Positions 32,624-44,529 of a DNA stretch of 64,000 nucleotides are shown piece after piece (position 1 is the first letter of the stretch; each line of letters starts with the position of its first letter). The stretch covers positions 173,510,037 through 173,574,036 of the forward strand of contig NC_044979.1 in assembly GCF_008728515.1 (NCBI RefSeq), read 5' to 3'. The stretch comes from Papio anubis. Taxonomy: Eukaryota > Chordata > Mammalia > Primates > Cercopithecidae. Under the pieces are notes generated by a model. The model was not told the origin of the DNA. It ran no database searches and was given only the letters and a program-made list of their open reading frames with translations. The position numbers were made by a program, and so were the translations under genes.

Positions 32624-33084
32624 CAATAGTGACAATCACCATAAAATCTTCACTTATTCCAATAAGAGGCGAGGCTCATGCTATGGCATTTCAACGTGTT
32701 GATCTAACAACTGCTTACCCTAGGCTATCAGTGGGCTGCATTTTCTAGCCTCTCATTACATTGTGTGTCCTGACCTGTGGTCTTAGTTTATATATCTTAG
32801 CTACTGACTCCTCTATTTTCTGACAACCCTAAACATCTTTATACTGGTCTTTTCCAGCTGCTGTGCCTCAGCTGAGATAGGATGCTACCTAATACCCTCC
32901 CGAACAGCATTTTTTCTCTTTCTAGTGGATGTGTCTGTGTCTGCCTTCTCTAACTTGACTTGGTATTAGTGGAACGTGACTGACAAACCCATAGTAAAGG
33001 AAGGGAGAGGAAGAAATGACTCCTTCTGGGTTATCTCACACACTTACCTACAAACTATGTCAGGGCTCATGGTTCCTGCACAAG
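32624..33084. other. Unassigned sequence
   Basis: Nothing recognised. Confidence 0.4.
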
Positions 33085-33215
33085 AGTTTACTAACTCTAT
33101 GACCTCGGGAAAGTTATTTCATGTATCTGAAAATCAAGATTCTCCGTCTGTAATTGTGGATAATATCTGTCCTATCCCCATGTGGTTGGTCTAAGAGTTA
33201 GAGTGAATTCACAAT
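33085..33215 (+). mobile_element. MIR fragment
   Basis: 'aactctatgacctcgggaaagttatttc', then 'tctgtaattgtggataatatctgtcctatcccc', follows the MIR pattern 'gtgaccttgggcaagttactt ... tctgtaaaatggggataatantanctac'. Confidence 0.65.
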
Positions 33216-34257
33216 GAAATACAAAGGATTCTGGAAATGCAAGCTAATGTCATTACTCTATTATCGAAAAGGTCCTGGTGCTGGCTTTAGTTCCTTTATT
33301 TTAAAATTGGGTTACTATGTCATTTACACAGATTGTGTTTATTACTTAAAAGTATCCCCTCCTTTTTTTGTGTCTACTAGAAACACAGACAGAAATTGAC
33401 TTTCTAGTCATACTTTGTTGTCATTGTTCTGTTGTTACAGAAGAAAGGTGTATCATATACTTGCCTTCTAGATATGAATCAAGCATGCAACTGTTTGCCT
33501 AGCACTGTATTCACCATTTCTCAGTATTCTTCTACTCTGCCTCTCTGTGGAATTAAAGGCCCTTCCAGGGGGCACACTGGGATGGTGGAGGCTCTGCAGA
33601 TTTCAGGGTTGTGGGAGAGGTTAGAGAGCTGCTGGGATAAGCTTATTCATGAACAAACTAGATTTTTGCAGAAACAGACTCTTCATACTGAAAAAAAATG
33701 CCAGTAGGTACAGAACCTCATATTTAATGACACACAAATATTGGTCTTGTATATGTATATCAAATAAAAATGACTGAGTAGGTATTTCCATGTAGTGGAA
33801 TATTATTGATACTCAATACTCAAAGAAGTGCATTTGCCTAGACTTCGGGATTTTTAATTTACACAAAGAAGAGGGTAAGTGTGAGTTTACTGTTTAGAAT
33901 ACAAGATAATGTTGAACATTTATTGTTAGCACTTCTAATGAGCTAAACAAATCTCTTCATTTAACAACTCCATTTGAAAGATAAAAAACAGCGTTTACCT
34001 TGCACAAAAGTCTTGGAGCTCTGCCCTAAATGGCAAAAGTCAGGCAAGAGAATTGGTTGTGAGTTTTCTCCTAAACATTTAGGCTGGACATCTGGCTCTT
34101 CACTGGGCAGAGGAAGGGGCTGAACTCGGAGAAACTCGGGAAGGGAGGTGAAATTAAAGTAAACATCAACTTTGCTGTCATCGCTCACAAGAACTATTTT
34201 AAAAATCATGAAAAACTACTGACTTTGGACATGCACTGTGGCTGTAAAGGTCAATAT
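33216..34257. other. Unassigned sequence
   Basis: No element or exon recognised. Open frames at 33432-33707 (plus) and 33961-34209 (minus) have no domain. Confidence 0.4.
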
Positions 34258-34306
34258 TGGCCATTACAGTTGGCCATAATGTTGGCCATAATGTTGGCCA
34301 TAATGT
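34258..34306 (+). repeat. 12-bp tandem repeat
   Basis: Three perfect copies of tggccataatgt (34271-34306), preceded by a looser 13-bp relative (34258-34270). It ends 12 bp before the THE1 LTR. Confidence 0.92.
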
Positions 34307-34318
34307 TCAATGAGTATT

Positions 34319-34675
34319 TGATATGGTTTGGCTCTGTGTCCCCACCCAAATCTCATCTTGAATTGTGATAATCCCCATGTGTCAAGGGCAGGGCCAGGTG
34401 GAGATAATTGAATCATGGGAGTGGTTTCCTCCATATTATTTTCATGGTAGTAAATAAGTCTCACAAGATCTGATGGCTTTATAAATGGGAGTTTCCCTGC
34501 ACACGCTCTCTTGCCTGCCTCATGTAACATGTTCCTTTGCTCTTCCTTTGTCTTCCACTATGATTTTAAGGCCTCCTCAGCCATGTGGAACTGTGAGTCC
34601 ATTAAACTTCTTTCCTTTAAAAATTACCCATTTGGGGGCATGTCTTTATTAGTAGCGTCAGAATGGACTAATACA
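34319..34675 (+). mobile_element. THE1 LTR, solo
   Basis: It starts tgatatggtttggctctg and ends actaataca. Perfect 5-bp duplications gtatt flank it (34314-34318 and 34676-34680). The typical 'tcatgggagtggtttcc' and 'catgtggaactgtgagtcc' blocks are present. The usual AATAAA has become ATTAAA. A primate-era solo LTR of ERVL-MaLR. Confidence 0.94.
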
Positions 34676-34680
34676 GTATT

Positions 34681-35012
34681 TATAGAATTAGTGGATGAGG
34701 TTAGGGCAAGAAGGGCAAGAATGCAGTAGGAGTATAAGAAGCACTGGTTTCCCAGATTCATTTGGGCCCAAGCTTATGCTCCCTATTTCTGTCTGCTCAG
34801 AGAACTCTGAAGAGCATGATCTGCTACAAAAGGAGGTCTTGGAGGACTTATTTGAAGTCCTAGAGGGGCTCCTGAGATCCAGGAATCGAGCATCAAAGGA
34901 CTCTCAGATTTATTTATGTTTCGGCGAATGCCATACACTGCATGACCTTAATTTAGGGAAAAAAATGGCCGCTTTAGAAAAAATGTTTTGGGCATAGAAA
35001 AAAACACCTTAA
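34681..35012. other. Unassigned sequence
   Basis: No element recognised. A plus-strand frame (34695-34997) is open for 100 codons without a known domain. Confidence 0.4.
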
Positions 35013-35788
35013 TTTTTTTTTTTTAATTATACTTTAAGTTCTAGGGTACATGTGCACAATGTGCAGGTTTGTTACATATATATACATGTGCCATGTTGGT
35101 GTGCTGTACCCATTAACTCATCATTTACATTAGGTATATCTCCTAATGCTATCCCTCCCCTTCCCCCCACCCCACGACAGGCCCCAGTGTGTGATGTTCC
35201 CCATCCTGTGTCCAAGTGTTCTCGTTGTTCAATTCCCACCTATGAGTGAGAACATGCAGTGTTTGGTTTTTTTGTCCTTGCGATAGTTTGCTGCGAATGA
35301 TGGTTTCCAGCTTCATCCATGTCCCTACAAAGGACATGTACTCATCCTTTTTTATGGCTGCATAGTATTCCATGGTGTATACATGCCACATTTTCTTTAT
35401 CCAGTCTATCATTGATGGACATTTGGGTGGGTTCCAAGTCTTTGCTATTGTGAATAGTGGCACAACAAACATACGTGTGCATGTGTCTTTATAGCAGCAT
35501 GATTTATAACCCTTTGGGTATATACCCAGTAATGGGATGGCTGGGTCAAATGGTATTTCTTGTTCTAGATCCTTGAGGAATCGCCACACTGTCTTCCACA
35601 ATGGTTGAACTAGTTTACAGTCCCACCAACAGTGTAAAAGTGTTCTTATTTCTCCACGTCCTCTCCAGCACCTGTTGTTTCCTGATTTTTTAATGATTGC
35701 CATTCTAACTGGTGTGAGATGGTATCTCACTGTGGTTTTGATTTGCATTTCTCTGATGGCCAGTGATGATGAGCATTTTTTCATGTGA
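35013..35788 (-). mobile_element. L1PA 3' end, antisense, 5'-truncated
   Basis: It begins with a T-run and 'aattatactttaagttctagggtacatgtgcac', the reverse of the L1PA tail and 3' UTR, and continues back through ORF2 to about 'gatgagcattttttcatgtg'. It keeps a long open ORF2 frame (next entry). I did not find a convincing target-site duplication. It is of L1PA age and well preserved. Confidence 0.92.
35149..35784 (-). pseudogene. L1 ORF2 C-terminal remnant
   Basis: About 211 codons are still open. The natural ORF2 N-terminal endonuclease and reverse transcriptase domains are absent because the element is truncated. Recognisable C-terminal features include the CWWDCKLVQPLW stretch (Cys-rich region), the FLKDLEQEIPFDPAIPLLG stretch and the HVYTMEYYAAIKKDE stretch. 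The frame extends past the normal ORF2 stop zone into 3' UTR-like text. It cannot move on its own. Confidence 0.8.
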
Positions 35789-36140
35789 GATTTTTAAAAA
35801 GATATTATTTATTAATTATTAATCAAAGGCATTTTTTTCAGGACATTAGGTCAGATTCTATAAGAAGTGTGATGGCTTATTTTTTTTCTCTCAGTAAGGC
35901 TACACTCCACCTGAGAACTCAGGACATGAGGACATGGTTATAGGAAGAAGAATCATAGATGAAAAATGGTTAACAATAGTCAGTACTTAGCATTAATTCC
36001 CACAATATCATTATGTATATTTCAATTCAATTACAGACAAAGCCATTAAAAATGAATTCTTTTAGTTCTTTAATTTATTCTTAAATTAGCTAAACCGTTT
36101 TTTCTTTGAAATATTTTCTTTTCTTTTTCTTTTAAAAAAC
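35789..36140. other. Unassigned AT-rich sequence
   Basis: Contains 'cattatgtatatttcaat' at 36009-36026, which recurs near 37070. Otherwise nothing recognised. Confidence 0.4.
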
Positions 36141-36580
36141 TTAAAACATTTTATTTTTAATTATTATGGATACATAATAATTGTATATGTTTATGGGGTG
36201 CATGTGATATTTTGATACAAGCATACAATCTGCAGTGGTAAAACTGGGGTAAGTGGGAGATCCATCACCTCAAGCATTTATCATTTTTTTGCATTAGGGA
36301 TATTCCAATTCCACTCTTTTAGTTATTCTGAAATATACAAGAAATGATTAACTATAGTCACCCTATTGTGCTACCGAACACTACATCTTATTCCTTCTAT
36401 CTAACTGTATTTTTATACCCATTAACCATCTCCTATTATCTCTCTCTACTACTCTTCCAACATGATATAAAAATCAAGAGGGACAAAATGTACACAGTGA
36501 AGTGTCCCTTCCACCTGTGTCTCCCATCTACTCAGCTCCTATCCTTGGCAACAAACATGTCAGTTTCTTATTTATTCTCC
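36141..36580 (-). mobile_element. L1 non-coding end fragment, antisense
   Basis: The blocks 'ggatacataataattgtatatgtttatggggtgcatgtgatattttgatacaagcat', 'gagatccatcacctcaagcatttatcat', 'actatagtcaccctattgtgcta' and 'cattaaccatctcc' are a familiar antisense L1 untranslated-region pattern (L1PB/L1MA age). The subfamily is not fixed. Confidence 0.75.
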
Positions 36581-38165
36581 CAGAGGTAACTTATAACTAT
36601 TTTAAAACACAATGAGAATATAAGAGAAGACAGCTTTTAGTCATAGCCATCTCAGACTTCTTTCCAACAGGTACAGATTGTGGGCTCTTATTTGTCTTCT
36701 CCAGGGATCTTGGGGAAAGGGTGGCTAATATTTGAACCCTCTTAGGGGCAGATTCTAAGAAAGCACATCTTCCCCTTCTTTTGGGATTTCAGGTCAGAAA
36801 AACAGACACAGAGGCAGAGATAATGGTGACTCTGTAGTTGTGGGATCCATAGCTGGTACTGAAAAAAATATATAGTCTATCATTATAAAGCTTTAATTTT
36901 TATAAATTCAAATATATGTTAAATATATACATAGTATCAGTGTCCATAATATCACTATCTGTCCCTCCCAGAGGATCTCCAATGTTATCTATGGTCCTAA
37001 TGTCCGAGGACATATTATAGAACAGTAATGACTGAAACCGAGCTAGTCTGTCCTCAACTCTCCCCATGCCATTATGTATATTTCAATCATATTACAGACA
37101 GAGCAAGCAAGTCCAGAACTAAAAGCAAGAATTGCGCCAATCAATCAGAATTAGTTTTACCTAAATGATATTATGAGATGCAAAAATATGGTTTTAGACA
37201 CTGAAATTAGACACTGAAGCTGGCGTCCTCTGTGCAGAGAATGCTAATGCTGAGACTGTGGTCCCCCGTGGCACCACCAGCTGCCCCACTGCCAACCCGT
37301 GCCCTGATGCTCTTCTTGGAAATCAGCTTGTCAAATGTCGGGAGTGCTGCGATGCATCTGCACAGATCCATTTAGAACTCCTTCTCATTCGTATTCATCA
37401 CAGCTGGCATGAATTCACAAGTGACGGCAGCAAAATGTTTCTGCCAGTTTCTAATGCCTCTTAGAAATACGGGCGTTTTTAACAAGTGGTTGCCTGACTG
37501 CTAAGCAAACACACTGAGATAATTTCTCTGAAGAGAGAGCTCATTGTTAAACACGGACACTTCTGGCAGTATTCTTGCTAATCCATCCCCGTTCACTGTG
37601 TCACTGTGCCAGCATCATGTGGACATAAGAACGGATGCCATAGCTGTCCATTGTTTCTGACATCACGGCAATATGTTGGGTGGAAAATAGTAGTTATTTC
37701 TTCAACATGTGAAGAATAATCATCAATAGTATTATTCCAGCAAGAGATTTAGGTGAGGTGGAAAAGGATTGGACCACACTTCTCTGCCCTTCTCTCCATG
37801 GCATAAATAATGGTGTGTTCCAGGGAAATTGTAAGAATGCCACAGGGTACTTCTGGAAACCTAAACTTCTGAACTAATGCTGCATAACATTAGAGGCAGG
37901 TAAGAAAAGGCCATGCTGAGACTGACTTGCTAAAGAAGTTACACATGGGTGTTCTGGCTAACAGCCCAGCTGAGCTGGCTGCAGCCACATGGAAGAGCTA
38001 CCTTCAGTATCCAGCTCAGTTGAACCTTCAGGCCCCACTGGCAACTGACTGTTTCCATACAAAGGACTCCAAGCCAGAACTGCCTAGCTGAGTCTTTCCT
38101 GAGTTCCTGAACTACAACATCACAGGAAAAATAAAATGGCCGCCATTTTAATCCTCTGCATTTTG
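36581..38165. other. Unassigned sequence
   Basis: About 1.6 kb without a recognised repeat. A 'cattatgtatatttcaat' block at about 37070-37087 repeats one at 36009. Confidence 0.4.
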
Positions 38166-38169
38166 GAGT

Positions 38170-38212
38170 AACTTTTTTTTTTTTAATTTATTTATTATTA
38201 TTATACTTTAAG
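38170..38212 (-). mobile_element. Very short L1 3'-end insertion
   Basis: A T-run followed by 'ttattattattatactttaagtt', which is the reverse of the last about 30 bases of an L1PA 3' UTR plus its tail. Homology stops at once. It looks like a severely 5'-truncated L1. Confidence 0.6.
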
Positions 38213-38435
38213 TTGTTTTAAACTTGGCAATGACAATTGAACTGATGCTTTAAAAATTAAAATGTTAAGTATTGTAGAAATAAAAACATTAGAAGAAAAT
38301 CTAGGAGACTAAAAATACAATCTGGGAATTGAGGAGATTTTAAGTGAGTTAAAATATCCAGACTGTATATATGTAGATAAATACAGGTATATGTATTTAT
38401 TATGTGTATATACACACATGTATGAAAACATATGT

Positions 38436-38743
38436 GGCCAGGTGTGGCGGCTCACACCTGTAATCCCAGCACTTTGGGAGCCCAAGGTGGGCGGATCACG
38501 TGGTCAGGAGTTCAGGAGTAGCCTGGCAAACATGGTGAAACCCTGTCTCTACTAAAAATACAAAAATTAGCTGGGCATGGTGGCATGGGCCTATAATCCC
38601 ACCTACTCGGGAGGCTGAAGCAGGAGAATTACTTGAACCAGGAACCTGGGAGGTGGAGGTTGCAGTGAGCCGAGATCACGTCGCTGCACTCCAGCCTAGG
38701 CTACAGAGTGAGACTCTGTCTCAAAAAACAAAACAAAACAAAA
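38436..38743 (+). mobile_element. Alu (AluS-like), full length
   Basis: A sense dimer with a (CAAAA)n tail. There is a small internal duplication in the right arm ('accaggaacctggg'). The flanks 'aaaacatatgt' and 'aaaccatatatgt' fit an imperfect target-site duplication. Confidence 0.92.
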
Positions 38744-38884
38744 AACCATATATGTATATTTAACATATATTTGCCATCGTAAAAAATTTAAAACTTTATA
38801 ACGATATCTATTATAATCAGATTATAAGGAGCTATGGATTTGGAAAAATATATATTCAAAAAAGCCTTAGATTAATAAGAAAAT

Positions 38885-39570
38885 AATGAAATAGAAAATT
38901 GGGCAAATAATATGAATAAGAAGTTTACAGAAAATCCAATTCAAAGAAGCATCAAATATGAGGGGAAAAATAAAAAATACTCAAAGTCACTAGCAGTTAA
39001 AGTAATAAGACACAACTTTAGATGGACCGACAATAGAGAGAAAGTGCCCCTATATGGTCGACAACATGAAGTGGGTACACTTGACACAGCCAATGGAAAT
39101 ACGAGTTGGTCCATTCTCTTTGGATCATGATCTGGTGAGATCTATTAAAATTAAAAACCATGTGCTCTTTAATCACCAAGCCCAGTATTGGGAAACTATC
39201 CCAGAGACAAAAGCTCACTCTGTAAGGACAGAGGTACACAGATAGTTAATGTAACTTTGTTTCAAGACATGGAGATCAAGTGAATATCCATTAAGCAAGA
39301 AATGGCAGAATAAGCTACGGGTATAAGCACAATGTGAAATCTTATGCAGTTATTAACTATCAAAAAATCAGAAAGGGCAATAGCAGTTGACTTGCAGGAA
39401 ACCAACTCCATGTGTTGTTGCTGAATGAGAAAAGCAAGGTTTGTGGCTGTGTGTACGATATGATTGCATTTAAGGCAAAACAAAGACCATGAAACTATTG
39501 TGTATGTGTTTGGGTATGATTAAATGAACATGGAGAAAAACACATAGGGAGATATGATGGGGTGGGAGAG
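38885..39570 (+). mobile_element. Old L1M/HAL1-like fragment
   Basis: 'ttgggcaaataatatgaataagaagtttacag', 'aatactcaaagtcactagcagttaaag' and, later, 'gcagaataagctacgggtataagc', 'gttattaactatcaaaaaatcagaaa' and 'gctgaatgagaaaagcaagg' follow the order of the old L1ME/HAL1 3' region. It is heavily diverged with no open frame. Confidence 0.6.
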
Positions 39571-40624
39571 GCAAGCAAAAATGCAAAGTGTACACCGCAA
39601 ATACTAAGCACATAAGGTATGACTACCTTCACACAGAATTACGTATGTGTATGCAGATGCATAAGGAAATAAGGAGATAAAATATAGATCTATATTCACT
39701 TACCAATAAAGAGGTTTTTGATATATTAATTGAAAACCAGGCTGAGAAAGACAAACAATGTGTATGTCTTCATACACTGTATGTCTATATACATGAAAAT
39801 GTGTATAAATATTTAGAAATGATTTATAGGAAAAGGAAAAATTGTGGCCGAAGAATGAGCTATTAACATTAGGCCCCCAGGATGGTGAAGTTGGAGAGCA
39901 GTCTGGGGAAGAAAATTTGCTTAAAAAAAAAAAAATTTGCATTGCTGTAGTTGCTCCAACAATTATGCATTACTTCTGCTATTTGAAAAAGTAAATCTAA
40001 TGCCAAGACTTTGAATATTGCCAACTTTCAGTAGCTATTGGTGACATTGCCTGTTTTACAGCCTGCCTTTGGTGACAGTAAATTGGATTTTGATCAGGTA
40101 AAAAACAAATTTAAGCCTGCTCTGTGTGCCTCTGTCAATTGCCTGCTTGAAATGCTTTAAATCACTTTGCTTGAAATGCCCCCTGACTTTTGGGGTCCAG
40201 TTATACTTCTGGCCATTGGTAAAGGGTGACTTTCCATCCTGCTTTTCCCCAGTTGAGACTGAACATGGTGTCAGTCCTCGTGTGGTCTCCCTGAGATTAG
40301 GAAGGTCCTTCCATGTCCCTCAGTCTTAGTCTGGGCTCTTTGTTCTGGCTGAAGTTGGCATTCGGGCCAGGCACCTTTCAGGCTGACATACATATTATGT
40401 TAATCCATCCATCCTGCATGTGGATGGGGTGAATGCATAGCACCCTCATTGAAAATTTGCTTTCTCTCTCTTTGCCGATTATGGCCTTAACCTTTCTGAT
40501 CTTTTCTTCACCCTCCTCCTTTCTTTTGCATAGCAGGCAATTGGATGGTGACTCTTTATATCCTAATGCCAAAGACCCTAAGGTCAACCAGCTGCTCTCT
40601 ACTAGCCTCCTTCAAGAGTCCTAC
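39571..40624. other. Unassigned sequence
   Basis: No element or exon recognised. Confidence 0.4.
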
Positions 40625-41271
40625 TGTTAATGGTTAGTTTTTTATACCCACTTCGCCAGGCTATAGTACCCAGTTACTCACTCGAACACTAGTTTAGGTG
40701 TTATGATATTTTATAGATGACATCTAGATGACATTTTATAGATATGTATATAATCTATATACTATATATACTATATATAGAGTATATGTGTGGTTTTATA
40801 TATGTATATTATGTATACATTAAATATACATATATGTATATATAATACACACATATAGCATGTATATATAATACACACATATAATATGTATATATAATAC
40901 ACGTATATATAATATGTATATAGAATACACACATATATAATATATATATGACGCCATGGTCAATCTCAACCATTTTATGTATATATATAAAATCAGTTGA
41001 CTTTACATGAGAAGATTACCCTTGATAATGTGGGAGGGTCTTATCTAACCAGTGGAAAGGCCTTAAGAGCAAAACCGAGGCTTCCCTGAGGAACAAATGT
41101 CTGCCTGTGGACCACAGAGTCACTTCCTGCTGGAGAGTTTCTGACCTGCCCACCTGCCCTACAGATTTCAGACCTGCCCAGCCTGACTTCACAGTCGTGT
41201 AAGCCGGTTCCTTGAAAGAAGTTTCCACATATGTCCTACTGGGTCTCTCTCACTGCTAACGTACTAACAGA
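40625..41271 (+). mobile_element. ERVL-type LTR (MLT2-like) with AT expansion
   Basis: It starts 'tgttaatggttag' and shows 'actcgaacactagtttaggtgtt', 'gattacccttgataatgtgggagggtcttatctaaccagtgg', 'cctgccctacagatttcagacctgcccagcc' and 'gtgtaagccggttcctt'. It ends near 'tcctactgggtctctctcactgctaacgtactaacaga'. The pattern matches a HERV-L-like LTR also seen at 46087. About 250 bp of AT repeat sits inside it. The subfamily is uncertain. Confidence 0.6.
40715..40965. repeat. AT-rich (TATATG/TACACA) repeat
   Basis: Repeats such as 'tgtatatataatacacacatata' recur four times. Many inverted 'tatata' pairs lie here. It is located inside the LTR of the entry above, between its start and its 'gattaccc' block. 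Confidence 0.88.
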
Positions 41272-41649
41272 TACATTTCCCCTTCAACTTGATTGGCCTG
41301 GAAATGGGACTTCTAAGTCATCTCTTTAGGATAAAACAAAATAGGAGGAATTGGGTGAGGTGGGTAAGAGGCCTCTCTCATTTCTTCTTTCATGGGTGAG
41401 TCTGCTCTGTGAATTAGTTGATAAGATTAATAATTTATGACTTAGAAAATATTATCACTCAGAAAAAGACACTATTTAAGACTTTCATGAAACAGGAAGC
41501 TCCCCTTACCCTGAAGAGCAAACAGGAACTCAGAAAGCGTTCACAGCGGGCTCTCAGGGAGGCCTGCTTTCCAGGTACCTCCCAGACTTAGGTCTGCATC
41601 TCCATCCCTTTCTCACCCCAGCTGTGACATCTTCATCAATTTATAAAGA
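41272..41649. other. Unassigned sequence
   Basis: Nothing recognised. Confidence 0.4.
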
Positions 41650-41930
41650 ATCACTTCACGCCTGTAATCCCAGCACTTTGGGAGGCCAAGGCGGGTGGAT
41701 CACGAGGTCAGGAGTTTGAGACCATCCTGGCTAACACGGTGAAACCCATCTCTACTAAAAATACAAAAAATTAGCTGGGCGTGGTGGGGGGGCGCCTGTA
41801 GTCCCAGCTACTCAGGAGGCTGAGGCAGAAGAATGGCGTGAACACGGGAGGCGGAGGTTGCAGTGAGCCAAGATCACACCACTGCACTCCAGCCTGGTGA
41901 CAGAGCGAGACTCTGTCTCAAAAAAAAAAG
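41650..41930 (+). mobile_element. AluY-like, 5'-truncated
   Basis: Starts inside the left arm ('cacgcctgtaatcccagc') and runs to a short A-tail. The features 'gagaccatcctggctaacacggtgaaacc' and 'agaatggcgtgaac' are of the AluY type. The target-site duplication is unclear. Confidence 0.9.
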
Positions 41931-44529
41931 ATCCATGCCTCTCCATGCAGGAACACAGCCTGTAGGACCAGTGCAGAGAGCCTTGAGGACCCCGAGTCAG
42001 AGCCCCTTTGAGATCTCACTGACAATGAGGTCTATAGATGTGCTTCCTTCTCCACAGCGTGACATGCAGAAACTGGCAGGTCACACCGCTGACCCTCAAG
42101 TGCACAATCAGACCTCATCCCATCCCGACCCAAGACAGAAACACATTTTCAGAGGAAGGAGGGGGATGGTATTTTACTTGCCTCTGTATAGGCTCTTTCA
42201 CCACACATACCCACACCCACCCCTACCCCCCACACACGTAAACACATGCATTCACACACATGAATACACAGGCACAGATGCAAACAACTCACAAATATGC
42301 AAACACACACACTGCTATTGCACATGACATGGTGGGGTGTTAGCCTTTTCACTGACATTCTGCTGCTCTCACATTCACAATGTTTCCTCGGATCTGCTGG
42401 AAATCAGAGCCAGTCCAACAGCTGCAGAAAGGTCCAATCATTTCCTTGAAATTGCTGCTTGTAAGGGTGAGTTAAGCATTCAGACAGTGGTCATCTCCTG
42501 CCAGTCTCTCTCTAGTTACAGAAGGCAGTTCTTTCTCCTGTTGAGTTCCATCAACTTAAATTGTAAAAGACTTGCTTTCCAGAGGGAATGTCATGCCCCA
42601 GTGCTTGTTACCTCCAGCTCCTGCAGAGGTCAAGTCAGCTCATTCTATTTCTCTTTGATCCCTGACCTTGTGAGACAGCCTCCCACACTCCAAGGAGTAA
42701 GAGTTGCTCCTAGCCTCCTGGATTCTTCTCCATCACATTTTCCCTCCCCCAGGTCATGGAGCTGGAGCCACCCAGCCTGGAGACCCACAGAGGAGGCTGG
42801 GATGCAGGGTGAACTGTAGCCAAGGGCCACCTCTGCCCCCTCCTAGCCCACACAGAACCTCATTCTCCTTCCAGACAAAGTGGCCACAGATGGAGAAGTA
42901 GGTGGCGAAGGTTCATCTTTCCCCCCACTTCTCTCTCTGCATCCATGCTTGGTTTAAATGAACCAGAGGAATGGTAATAAAGGCCTGCTCTGGATGCCAG
43001 CAGCGGGAGTGGGAAGTTGAGAATAGATGCTAGAAACTCTGTGATGTCATAATCTTTTTAAGTTAAAAATTTTAAGTAGTAACACCAAGAACTTTATACC
43101 TTTAATAGTGTAGAAAATTGATGACAGGCATCTCCTTGAGGAGACGGTCACCTTCTAGATACAAACTAATACCACACAGCGTTTCTGGATTTCACTCTCC
43201 TCAAAATCTCCCTGCCCCGGTCCACGGTGGCTGCATTTCCTGCCTCTCTCTCAGCTGCCACTCTTCTGCTGAGGTAGAGAGGTTTTCTCATTCTCTGGGT
43301 CTCCACTATAACACCAACTTCCATGCCCCAAAGACACGCACACCCTTCCCAAAAACCCAGCAGTTCTCTGTGAGTCTGGCAGAGAGTCCCTGTCATTTGG
43401 GGTCCTACTCAGCCTTGGTGAGCAGCTGGTCCCAACAGGATCCACAAGAAACTTGCATGACCGCAAGGCCTGGTCACAAGACGAACCCTTCCACTGTCAC
43501 ACTGTCATCATGGCTGTTGTTTTCCCATATGGTCTCACATGGCCTCTCATCTGGGAACGACACTCTGATGGGATTTTTAAGGGTCTGTAAATAAAGCTCT
43601 TTGTTTCCCACTGGAGTTGTAAACTGAAAAGTAGACACAAGAATCAGACAGATGGAGACCAAAATGTCAGCTTTGCTGCTGACCAGAGGAGGTGGCTGGA
43701 TGTGGTTGACGAGTTGAGGTTGATGGGCTTGCCCTTATCTGCTTGTCCCTTCTCCCACCTGGTTTCTTGGGGAGCCCACGAGGGTAAAGTTGGTATTTCC
43801 AAATCAGACATTTTGCCCAAAATTGCTGCCTCTCACTGGTTCTGAGAGGAAAGGGAAGAAAAGATGTCAAATCTCAGTTACTTACAGTAGTAGATCAGCC
43901 TCACCAATCATGGGCCATGAGCCAATATAGTCTCCCACAGACTGAGACCTCAATCCCCCATGGTGAGGGGCTAGTGAGACTGCAACACCAAGAGAGTTGC
44001 TCAAGTGGCATTCCCTTCACATGCAAATATGAGGCACAGGGGAGAAGAGGGCCCAGCCTTTTTGCTCCCTGAATGCGTAACCTTTAGATTGAAGTGTTCA
44101 GTCCCTGGTTGGCCATGGAGGCACCGTCTTACTCCTGTGGCTGCTCACTTGGCAAAAGCTGCCCTGCCTGCGGCCACCCACTCCCCAATATCAGCCACTG
44201 TGTCTTGAGTGTCTTCTGGGGACTACTGCCAGGGAGTATGTATTTGGTTCTCAGAAGCTGTCAGTTGGGTCAGAATAGTAAAATATTCAAACTAAGTTTG
44301 AGCCACACTGAAGTCAAAGTTGGAAATTTATTTTTTCTTTCTTTCTTTGCATTCTTTTCCAACAATATTGCCCAGTGTAGCTTATCTGAGATTCTGCAAT
44401 GTGATTAAATGTCAACATTAATATGATCTGGGACTAAAATGTCAACAACTCAAAGTTGAATATAAACCCCTTCTTTTATTAAATTCTCTTTTAATAGGTT
44501 AGGCTAGGTTGGCTGGCTGTATTCTGGAC
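41931..44529. other. Unassigned, somewhat GC-richer sequence
   Basis: About 2.6 kb. A CA/CCCACAC-rich low-complexity stretch lies at 42190-42316. Open frames at 42337-42819 (160 codons) and 43118-43594 (158 codons) show no recognisable domain and no splice or start context, so I do not call genes. No repeats are recognised otherwise. Confidence 0.45.

Noticed and set aside
42337..43594. Open frames of 160 and 158 codons as possible single-exon genes
   Set aside because: No recognisable domain, no Kozak-like start or poly-A signal in place, and both strands have similar open frames. Composition alone can explain them.
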